Below, piece after piece: positions 5,460-11,811 of a DNA stretch of 21,635 nucleotides (the stretch's first letter is position 1; every line of letters starts with the position of its first letter). Where the stretch lies: positions 1-21,635 of the IMG/VR virus record IMGVR_UViG_3300028615_000107, one strand, 5' to 3'. The notes beneath the pieces were generated by a model. It made no database searches, was not told the origin of the DNA, and saw only the letters and a program-made list of their open reading frames with translations. Origin of the DNA: a virus. A program made the position numbers and the translations under genes.

Positions 5460-5939
5460 ATGACTACTACAAAGAACCTACCTTCGATATTTCCACGATT
5501 TGATATTCGCGAGTTTGAACCTTTCGATTTGCTTTTCAAAGAAGCAATAGAAAGTTTATTTCCTGAGCACGAAAAATTTTCAAGAGTAGCTTGGGGTCGT
5601 TTTCCGAAACTCAATATTTTAGAATATTCAGATCGTCTTGAAATTGAAGCTGAACTCGCAGGCTTGACAAAAGACGATATTGATATTAAGATTGAAGATG
5701 GAATTTTGACTCTAAGTGGTCTACACCAATCTGGAAATCATAAAGAAGGCAAGAAAGAAGAAGAGCCACGGTATATTGTGAGAGAGTTACGTAGATCTTT
5801 CTTCAAGAGAGACATCGTTCTCGGTGATACTCTTGATGAGGAATCTGTTAACGCAACGTTTAACAACGGTGTTCTCACAATAACTATCGACAAGAAAGAA
5901 GTCGATAAACCAAAAGCTCGCAAAATCGAGATTAAATAG
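5460..5939 (+). CDS. hsp20: Small heat-shock protein, Hsp20/alpha-crystallin family
   Basis: A 159-residue ATP-independent chaperone that would hold unfolding proteins. The alpha-crystallin domain spans about residues 48-150. It includes FPKLNILEYSDRLEIEAELA, then DIDIKIEDGILTLSG and RSFFKRDIVLGD, and the closing FNNGVLTITI. The C-terminal extension ends with the IxI motif in KIEIK, which docks on neighbouring subunits. Length is normal for bacterial and phage Hsp20. AGGAG (5449-5453) is six bases before the ATG. Phage-borne Hsp20 is known from T4-like phages of aquatic bacteria and may assist folding of virion proteins. It is preceded by a structured leader. Confidence 0.95.
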   Translation: MTTTKNLPSIFPRFDIREFEPFDLLFKEAIESLFPEHEKFSRVAWGRFPKLNILEYSDRLEIEAELAGLTKDDIDIKIEDGILTLSGLHQSGNHKEGKKEEEPRYIVRELRRSFFKRDIVLGDTLDEESVNATFNNGVLTITIDKKEVDKPKARKIEIK

Positions 5940-5946
5940 GAGATAA

Positions 5947-7461
5947 ATGTTTAAGCATCTAGTGTGGATATCAGCAATTGGAGTTGCACTCTGTGCCGCG
6001 CTGTTTTCAGTTACCGGCATAGCCACACTATTCTCCGCCAAGTTCTGGGCTGTCGTCGCAATGGCGTCAGCCCTTGAACTTGGAAAGCTTGTGATGGCAT
6101 CCTACCTATATCGCTGGTGGAAGAATACACCTAAACTGCTCAAAACATACGCCATCGCAGCAGTAGCCATTCTTATGGTCATCACTTCCATCGGTATTTA
6201 TGGCTATCTGTCAGCCGCATACGCTGAAGTGGCCGCCGTTCCTCAAAATACTCTCAACGAAATCACAGCAATCGATACCCGCCAGGCATCTCTCAACTCT
6301 ACAATCAATCGCCTACAGAGCGATAATGAGACTCTTGACGCCCGCCGAGAACAAGCTCAGCGGTCGCTGGATAACGTTCTCGCAGGTGAGACAAATCTGA
6401 GCCAGAGAAGCGCATTCGCAAACCTTCGTCAGGAAGTCGCTGACTTAGATGACGAACGCCAAGCCAACAACGAGCGCATTGAAGCGGCTGTCGCTGAACG
6501 TGATTCGCTCGAGAACGTCAAAGTCGGACTCAATGCCGAACTCAACGTTAACTCAGACATCGGCCCGTTCATTTATATTGCACGGACAACCAACCTTCCC
6601 TTAGATACTGTGGTCAAGTGGTTCGTTCTGATGATTGTGTTTGTCTTTGACCCTCTCGCAATTTCTCTCATTCTCGCCTACAACAACATCGTGGTCAAAG
6701 AGAAAGAAGGATTTAAAGGTCGTGATCCCGGTATGGAAAGCATTATGAATATATTTAAGGGGCGAGAGATGAATGATGAAGAGAGGGAGGCTTATAAGCG
6801 AGTTGAAGAAAGACTGTTCACTCCTGTTGAGGAAAAGAAGGATCCCATTAAAGAAGCAGCAGCTCAGACTAGGAAATTTGTAGACAATTTACCAGACGAT
6901 CTTGTTGACGCTGATTTGGGGTCAGATTGGCCAGAAAAAGAGGATGAAATTGAACCAGTTAATCTAGATGAGGAAGAACCCGATGTAATTGATTTTGATT
7001 CACTCCGTAATATCAAAGCGCTTGAGAACATCACAGATTTGTCTCACGAAATCGAATTCGATGATGAGTGGGAAGAAGATGAAGAAGATTGGTTTGATTG
7101 GACACCGCCATTGGAAGCGGACGGCCGAATCACTATGTCAGTTAAAGAAGGTAAACTTCCCGATCCAAGTTGGGATTTGAACGAAGAACGAAGCGCAATT
7201 TCGCGTGATAGTGCGCCGACGCAAAGCCTTGATGCAGAAGAAGATACAGAGATTCTAGAAATTCATGATGAACCTAGAAAAGAACCGATAAATAGAGGAT
7301 GGAGTTTGAGCACAAAGAAAGAATTTCCGCATGATATGCCGTTTTATGAGCGGCCCGGTTATGATTGGAAACGTCGAGAAAAAGAATGGAAACGAAATCC
7401 CAAGGCAGTTGAATATTATGAAACTCATGTCAAACCAAACTTGACAAACGACGAAGAATAG
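5947..7461 (+). CDS. Four-helix membrane protein with periplasmic coiled coil and long acidic cytoplasmic tail
   Basis: A 504-residue protein. Membrane segments lie at about 5-28, 34-55, 67-90 and 222-246. Between the third and fourth is a long coiled-coil region (about 100-195) rich in Asn, Gln, Asp and Arg. After the fourth comes an acidic tail of about 250 residues with many Asp-Glu runs (for example WEEDEEDWFDW). The first half (ALELGKLVMASYLY, ITSIGIYGYLSAAY) matches a membrane protein I recall as conserved in T4-like phages of aquatic bacteria; its function is unknown. Codon use changes sharply near base 6720, C-ending before and A/T-ending after, close to the boundary between membrane part and tail. 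AGGAG at 5938-5942 is four bases before the ATG. Confidence 0.88.
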   Translation: MFKHLVWISAIGVALCAALFSVTGIATLFSAKFWAVVAMASALELGKLVMASYLYRWWKNTPKLLKTYAIAAVAILMVITSIGIYGYLSAAYAEVAAVPQNTLNEITAIDTRQASLNSTINRLQSDNETLDARREQAQRSLDNVLAGETNLSQRSAFANLRQEVADLDDERQANNERIEAAVAERDSLENVKVGLNAELNVNSDIGPFIYIARTTNLPLDTVVKWFVLMIVFVFDPLAISLILAYNNIVVKEKEGFKGRDPGMESIMNIFKGREMNDEEREAYKRVEERLFTPVEEKKDPIKEAAAQTRKFVDNLPDDLVDADLGSDWPEKEDEIEPVNLDEEEPDVIDFDSLRNIKALENITDLSHEIEFDDEWEEDEEDWFDWTPPLEADGRITMSVKEGKLPDPSWDLNEERSAISRDSAPTQSLDAEEDTEILEIHDEPRKEPINRGWSLSTKKEFPHDMPFYERPGYDWKRREKEWKRNPKAVEYYETHVKPNLTNDEE

Positions 7462-7486
7462 TTATATTGAAGTAGAGGTTATAATT

Positions 7487-8140
7487 ATGAAAATTTCATT
7501 CGGAATTACGACACATAATGAGGGTGCTTCTCTAGGAGAATTGTTAGAGCAGCTCGTCACTTTTATTGAAGATACTAATACAGATGATGAGATTGTTATT
7601 CTAGACGACTATTCCGATGACGAAGAAACCGTCAATATTCTTAGCAAATATGAAGGAGAATATCCTTTCATTTCAATACACTATCGAGCTCTTGAACGAG
7701 ACTTTGGAGCTCAAAAAACCCACCTAAATTCCCTCTGCGAAGGCGACTATATTTTTCAGATTGACGCCGACGAATTAGTATCTCAAGATCTTCTAGAAAA
7801 CCTTCACGAAATTATTGAAGGCAATCCGACGATTGATTTGTTTTGGATTCCACGAATCAATACGGTTGATGGATTGACTGATGAACATATTGAGATGTGG
7901 AATTGGAAGGTAAATGAGCATGGTTGGGTTTTGTTCCCCGATTATCAGTCGAGAATATATCGTAATTCTCCTGAGATTATTTGGGTTGGAAAAGTACATG
8001 AGAGAATTGACGGGATTGAGAAATATGGCCATCTTCCGCCTGAGCCGGAATATTGTCTCCTTCATCATAAGGAAATCAGTCGTCAGGAAAAACAGAACGA
8101 GTTTTACTCGTCAATTCTACAAGAGATGAGGAATCAATAA
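7487..8140 (+). CDS. Glycosyltransferase, family 2 (GT-A fold)
   Basis: A 217-residue protein with the hallmarks of GT2 enzymes. The opening strand is ISFGITTHNEG, the nucleotide-sugar site VILDDYSDDE lies at about 37-46, and the metal-binding DxD is DAD at 93-95 in YIFQIDADE. Downstream features include GKVHERI and LLHHKEISR, the latter like the terminal His/Lys segment of related enzymes. There is no membrane segment. It may glycosylate phage DNA, a virion protein or a host surface sugar; the sequence does not decide. The ribosome site is weak (AGAGG upstream of 7487). The stop overlaps the ATG of the next gene (TAATG). Confidence 0.9.
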   Translation: MKISFGITTHNEGASLGELLEQLVTFIEDTNTDDEIVILDDYSDDEETVNILSKYEGEYPFISIHYRALERDFGAQKTHLNSLCEGDYIFQIDADELVSQDLLENLHEIIEGNPTIDLFWIPRINTVDGLTDEHIEMWNWKVNEHGWVLFPDYQSRIYRNSPEIIWVGKVHERIDGIEKYGHLPPEPEYCLLHHKEISRQEKQNEFYSSILQEMRNQ

Positions 8141-8481
8141 TGTGGATTTGGATTACTATTATGATAATAGAGGCTGCGCTCATAGCAACGCTTGTGTTTA
8201 TTGTGCGCAACCTTTGGTTACAAAATGAACAGTTAACAGAATTTTCGGAAAGAGCTCTTTCTAATGCAGTAGCCACTTATCTAAGGATGAAGCGAATCGA
8301 TTCTACAGGAGCCTTTGAACATGAAGATGAAGTAGGAATAACGTTCAGGGAGTTGCTGCTCGCAGTTCGAGATTACGCTACATTTCTTGGCGTAGATGAG
8401 GAAATATTGCGTGAAGAAGAAGCTAGAATCGAAAAGGAAATAAAAGAGGAAACAAGTGCCACGGAAGAGAAAGAAGGGTAA
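8140..8481 (+). CDS. Hypothetical membrane-anchored protein, 113 aa
   Basis: An N-terminal hydrophobic segment (about residues 3-25, WITIMIIEAALIATLVFIV) is followed by a helical domain. This contains a conserved-looking turn RIDSTGAFEHEDEVG and then a charged C-terminal helix rich in Glu and Lys. It would be a single-pass inner-membrane protein with a cytoplasmic domain. Family not recognised with certainty; the GAFEHEDEVG segment looks like one I recall from small T4-like phage proteins. Its ATG overlaps the glycosyltransferase stop and its end overlaps the sigma factor gene by 26 bases. Confidence 0.75.
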   Translation: MWIWITIMIIEAALIATLVFIVRNLWLQNEQLTEFSERALSNAVATYLRMKRIDSTGAFEHEDEVGITFRELLLAVRDYATFLGVDEEILREEEARIEKEIKEETSATEEKEG

Positions 8482-9184
8482 ACGTTACTTTACAAAGGAA
8501 ACTGAAAACGCTATTATTCGATATAACAATAGTGATGATTATGACGAGCGCAATCGCATTTACGAGAAAGAAATACATGCGGCCTTTGATAAATTAGTTG
8601 AAAATATTATAAATAGATTTAAATTTCCCTATATTAAATCAAGCTATAAAGATTTGAAAGATGAAGTAATTTCTTTCTTGGTGATGAATCTTGGAAAATA
8701 TGCTCCTGAGAAGGGCAAGGCGTTTTCGTATTTTTCTGTCGTCGCCAAAAACTACTTGATTTTATATAATAACAAAACGTATGATCGGGATAAGAAAGGG
8801 ATTTATCTGTCAGAAACTATTGACGGTCAAACTTCGATGGAGGAACTGTTAGTAGTAGATGATCACCTTGATGAAAATGCACAAGATATGGAAGAATTCA
8901 GTAGATTAATTATTGAATTTTGGGATAACAATTTAACTCGTATCTTTAAGAAAGACAGAGATATTGATATTGCAAATGCAATTATCGAGCTCTTTCGAAA
9001 AGCAGACCGCATTGAGAATTTCAATAAAAAGGCTCTATATGCTTTCATCCGTGAAATGACCGGATACAAGACTAGTGCCATTACTCGCGTCATTAATAAA
9101 ATGTCTACATATATGGACAGACATCGTGAGGAATTTATTAACACAGGCGCAATTACAGATTCTTCTCCTTTCTTTTCATACTGA
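8456..9184 (+). CDS. 55: T4-type late transcription sigma factor (gp55-like)
   Basis: A 242-residue divergent sigma70-family factor that redirects host RNA polymerase to late promoters. Recognised from its run of conserved segments: a basic start (PRKRKKGKR), FTKETENAIIRYN, then ERNRIYEKEI, FDKLVENIINRFKF (about 44-57), KDEVISFLV and KGKAFSYFSVVAKNYLI (about 86-102), equivalent to sigma region 2. T4 gp55 is 185 residues; the extra length here is C-terminal. The start is GTG 8456, with GAGGA (8446-8450) five bases upstream, inside the preceding gene. An intrinsic terminator follows, and the structural block that it would control starts next. Confidence 0.9.
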   Translation: MPRKRKKGKRYFTKETENAIIRYNNSDDYDERNRIYEKEIHAAFDKLVENIINRFKFPYIKSSYKDLKDEVISFLVMNLGKYAPEKGKAFSYFSVVAKNYLILYNNKTYDRDKKGIYLSETIDGQTSMEELLVVDDHLDENAQDMEEFSRLIIEFWDNNLTRIFKKDRDIDIANAIIELFRKADRIENFNKKALYAFIREMTGYKTSAITRVINKMSTYMDRHREEFINTGAITDSSPFFSY

Positions 9185-9191
9185 TATAAAG

Positions 9192-9230
9192 TAGGCGGCG
9201 CCTCAAAACCTGAGGTAGCCGCCTATTTTT
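9192..9230 (+). terminator. Intrinsic terminator after the late sigma gene
   Basis: TAGGCGGC (9192-9199) pairs with GCCGCCTA (9218-9225); inside it CCTCA (9201-9205) pairs with TGAGG (9211-9215) around a five-base loop. T9226-9230 follows. The stop codon is eight bases upstream. A strong terminator that separates the sigma factor block from the structural block. Confidence 0.93.
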
Positions 9231-9239
9231 GTGCCTTTG

Positions 9240-9249
9240 ACTATTTATA
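9240..9249. promoter_or_regulatory. Late-promoter-like motif before the structural block
   Basis: The gap between the terminator and the first structural gene contains TATTTATA (9242-9249), which on the minus strand is an exact copy of the T4 late promoter TATAAATA. Read on the plus strand, ACTATTTAT is also found at 3735-3743 just before another gene start. A promoter must exist here to serve the structural genes, but the orientation does not match the T4 consensus, so this is only a candidate. Confidence 0.3.
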
Positions 9250-9265
9250 TATTGGAGGCGTTTAT

Positions 9266-9676
9266 ATGGAAAATCCCGAAATTTTTAAAGGTAAAACTTT
9301 TGAAGGGTTGCTCAAAGACATTTATGACAACACCTTTGAGAAGAAGCACAGTATAGTGCAGTTAAAAGACCAGTTAGCTAAACTGATTAATACTCCCGCA
9401 GAAGCAGCAATGGTTATTCCACTAGTCAAAGATCTGTTAGAAATTGAAGTCAAAAATGATGAACATCTCGTCAAGATGGCAACCATTATTCAGAGATTAA
9501 TGTCTACAAAGGCAAAGACAGGCAGCTCTGACCTTGACGCCCTTTTGACTGAACAGGAAAAGCAAGATCTTATGGCTGAGCTCGACACCGTTCTCACAGG
9601 CGATGATGATGTTGAGAAAATCAAAGAAAAAGCGAAAAACGTTTTAGAGGTTAAGGATGAGAAGAAGGATTCGTAA
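9266..9676 (+). CDS. Hypothetical helical 136-aa protein at the head of the structural block
   Basis: A predicted all-helical, soluble protein with no recognised domain. Visible segments are FEGLLKDIYDNTFEKK, then MVIPLVKDLLEIEVKNDEHL, then MATIIQRLM, a linker (TKAKTGSSD) and an acidic C-terminal helix. GGAGG (9254-9258) is seven bases before the ATG. As first gene after the terminator and immediately before the gp5-like gene (20-base overlap), it may be a baseplate assembly factor or minor virion protein, inferred from position only. Confidence 0.8.
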   Translation: MENPEIFKGKTFEGLLKDIYDNTFEKKHSIVQLKDQLAKLINTPAEAAMVIPLVKDLLEIEVKNDEHLVKMATIIQRLMSTKAKTGSSDLDALLTEQEKQDLMAELDTVLTGDDDVEKIKEKAKNVLEVKDEKKDS

Positions 9677-10436
9677 CGCGGGCCAAGCTCTCTATGATAC
9701 GGGAGCTACATTTTTTGATGTTACTCGCGAGTCAATATCTCAAATTCAATATGATACGCTGCAGTGGGAAGAAGCTGTAGTCGTTGATGTAATTACAAAT
9801 GATAGCCATCCTGAATATACTGCTGATGGATTTAATGTAGGTGCTATTAAGTTTCGTTTTACTCATCGTGACGCATATCGAACCGATTCACAGTTGCTAT
9901 GGGCATGGCCAATTGAATCCAATATCAGCGAATATCCTCTCAAAAACGAAATCGTTATGGTCATTCTTTCTCAGGGCAATAACGTATTCTTCTATTCTCG
10001 CAAACTTAATCTTCGAAATCGTGTAACCGCAAATCCTAAGTTTGGCGTCATATCTGAAACAAAGGGAGACGAAACAAACGATGAGGATACGCGAAACAAA
10101 ACCGATGTTGATGAGGGACTTGGGCCCTTAAATGGTGAGAGAACGGAAGATGAAGAAATCAATCGTCTTGGCAACACTTTTCAGGATCGATATGATATAT
10201 TTCGCCTTCGACATAATGAAGGCGACTTAATTATTGAGGGTCGATCAGGACAGTCTATTCGACTTGGTTCGCAGCTTCAAGAAGATGCTCCACAGGAGCC
10301 AAATATTCTAATTCGCTGTGGCGCTGATGTAACCGAACAGGAAATTTTTGCGTCACCATACGCTCTTGTTAGTGAATCTTTTCAAAATGACAAAAGTTCT
10401 ATATGGCTTGTTTCAAATCAACCAATTCCCGACTGA
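9657..10436 (+). CDS. 5: gp5-like baseplate OB-fold protein, N-terminal part (frame interrupted)
   Basis: The 259-residue frame contains the N-terminal OB-fold region of T4-like gp5 (about residues 37-117): EEAVVVDVITND, GAIKFRF, LLWAWPIES, the typical YPLKNEIVMVI and FFYSRKLN. It continues into the beta-rich part (RLRHNEGDLIIEGRSGQSIRLG, then PNILIRCG) and SSIWLVSNQPIP, then meets TGA at 10434. The family normally continues past this point, and the continuation lies one base back in the next ORF. Adding one C to the CCC at 10428-10430 joins both into about 430 residues. There is no lysozyme domain as in T4 gp5. GAGG (9647-9650) is six bases before the ATG. Confidence 0.85.
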   Translation: MRRRIRNAGQALYDTGATFFDVTRESISQIQYDTLQWEEAVVVDVITNDSHPEYTADGFNVGAIKFRFTHRDAYRTDSQLLWAWPIESNISEYPLKNEIVMVILSQGNNVFFYSRKLNLRNRVTANPKFGVISETKGDETNDEDTRNKTDVDEGLGPLNGERTEDEEINRLGNTFQDRYDIFRLRHNEGDLIIEGRSGQSIRLGSQLQEDAPQEPNILIRCGADVTEQEIFASPYALVSESFQNDKSSIWLVSNQPIPD

Positions 10437-10948
10437 TATTTAATAGTGAGAATAATATTCTTGTCAGCTCGTTTCGTGGCACTCATTTATCAGCCGGAGA
10501 AAATATCACAGTAGACACTGCCAAAGAATATCGCAGTTATTCGTCAGGCAGTCGCAAGGTTCAGTCTGACCAAAACTATAATATTATTACGGCTGAGGAT
10601 TATTTATTAAGTGTAGGAAAAGATCAAATTGTCGAGATTACGGGAAGCACTGCGCATAATAGCACGGGACCGCATTCGATTACTGCTGAAAAGATATTTA
10701 TTGGATCTAGGAGTGATGAGGAAGAACCTGCTGTATTTGGTGAGGAGCTTCGTAAATTGCTATTAGAGTTCGTTGATGCACATTTGAACAATGCAGCAAC
10801 TCATACAATTCCTACAATTGGAGTTGGCCCGCTCAATCCAGCAGTGGTGTCAGCATTAAACGCAATCAAAAGCAAATTGCAGAGTGAAAAAGAAGCACCG
10901 TTTGAATCAAAAACCGTGTTTATTTCAGATGAACAGAATGGAGAATAA
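10403..10948 (+). CDS. 5: gp5-like baseplate protein, C-terminal part in the -1 frame
   Basis: This frame continues the gp5-like protein. From about 10430 it reads RLIFNSENNILVSSFRG, LSAGENITVD, then a run of short beta repeats (NYNIITAEDYLLSVGKDQIVEI, broken here as NYNIITAEDY and LLSVGKDQIVEI) and EKIFIGS. It ends with a helical segment (EELRKLLLEFVDAHL). The repeats are of the needle or beta-helix kind, and the ending resembles gp5-like proteins of cyanophage type. The ATG at 10403 has no ribosome site and its first nine residues overlap the other frame, so independent initiation is unlikely. Most probably a single protein with the upstream ORF. Confidence 0.75.
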   Translation: MACFKSTNSRLIFNSENNILVSSFRGTHLSAGENITVDTAKEYRSYSSGSRKVQSDQNYNIITAEDYLLSVGKDQIVEITGSTAHNSTGPHSITAEKIFIGSRSDEEEPAVFGEELRKLLLEFVDAHLNNAATHTIPTIGVGPLNPAVVSALNAIKSKLQSEKEAPFESKTVFISDEQNGE

Positions 10949-10951
10949 GTT

Positions 10952-11425
10952 ATGACGAAAAAGCAGCTTAGACGCATGATTCGGGAAGAGGTCGTCAGAG
11001 AAGTCAACAAGATTTTGCCTGATGTTATTGAAGAAGCAATGGGGCAAGTCATACCTAAAGTTAAGAGACTTATCAAAGAATCGAGAAAGGTTCAGAAGCG
11101 ACAGACACAACCACAGGCTTCTACTCCAATTGATAGGACAAGAATGAAAGAGTTAATTGGTTATGGAGATTTTGAGCCGGGAATGAATCGCACAGAACCT
11201 TCACATTATCTTGAAGAATCTCATGCACCTGCAGCTTCCGGCCCACCGTCAATGGAAATCGCTGGTGTTCCCGTTGAGGGAGGATTGGCAGCTAGAGAAG
11301 AAGCTGCTTCTGCGGGAATGGATTTTCAGGCAATGCCACCGGAATTGCAAAAGGCTATAGCAAAATCGAAGAAGGTTTTGGATGATGTAGAAAAACGATC
11401 TAATTGGCGACCGGGTATGAAATAA
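10952..11425 (+). CDS. Hypothetical helical protein between gp5-like and gp25 genes, 157 aa
   Basis: The N-terminal 50 residues form a basic amphipathic helix or coiled coil (MTKKQLRRMIREEVVREVNK, then IPKVKRLIKESRKVQKRQ). A Gln/Pro/Ala-rich flexible middle follows, and a short C-terminal helix (ELQKAIAKSKKVLDDVEKR). No enzymatic motif. GGAG (10940-10943) is eight bases before the ATG, and the stop overlaps the ATG of gene 25. Position suggests a baseplate or tail assembly role; function unknown. Confidence 0.8.
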   Translation: MTKKQLRRMIREEVVREVNKILPDVIEEAMGQVIPKVKRLIKESRKVQKRQTQPQASTPIDRTRMKELIGYGDFEPGMNRTEPSHYLEESHAPAASGPPSMEIAGVPVEGGLAAREEAASAGMDFQAMPPELQKAIAKSKKVLDDVEKRSNWRPGMK

Positions 11426-11799
11426 TGGCTGACCGCACTATTGGTGTATTACTTCCGATTCGCAGAGGAAAAGTTGGATACTTTGATTCGTCACTTGATT
11501 TAGTGACGCAAGTAAAGTCCAATCTGGTCAATCTCGTGCTCACCCGCAAAGGAGAACGACCGTTTCAGCCAGAATTCGGAACGGATTTGCATGAACTCGT
11601 TTTTGAGCAGATGGATGATGAGTATAATTCTCGCGTTGAAGCAGCAATTCGAACAGCAGTAGCTAAGTGGATGCCGTTCTTACGCATTGATGAGTTGGAA
11701 ATTTTGAGAAACGAAGATAGAAATCGCACGATTGTTCAGATTACGTTTAGCCTTCGGTCAAATGAAAATGTAACTGAAAGCGTGGTGGTTGAATTTTAA
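11425..11799 (+). CDS. 25: Baseplate wedge protein gp25
   Basis: A 124-residue protein of the gp25/IraD-like family; T4 gp25 is 132 residues. It forms part of the inner baseplate wedge core with gp6 and gp53 and primes sheath assembly. Recognised from the order LPIRRGKVGYFDSSLD, VKSNLVNLVLTRKGERPFQPEFGTDLHELVF (conserved GER and EFG segments) and VAKWMPFLRIDELEI. ATG 11425 overlaps the preceding stop (TAATG) and is preferred over the TTG at 11404, which would add seven residues from inside the neighbour. The gene 6 homologue follows. Confidence 0.94.
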   Translation: MADRTIGVLLPIRRGKVGYFDSSLDLVTQVKSNLVNLVLTRKGERPFQPEFGTDLHELVFEQMDDEYNSRVEAAIRTAVAKWMPFLRIDELEILRNEDRNRTIVQITFSLRSNENVTESVVVEF

Positions 11800-11811
11800 T
11801 AGGAGAATAAA

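Noticed and set aside
8608-8615. Exact TATAAATA on the plus strand
   Set aside because: It is inside the coding sequence of the sigma factor's conserved NIINRF segment and has no gene start nearby, so chance is the simpler reading.
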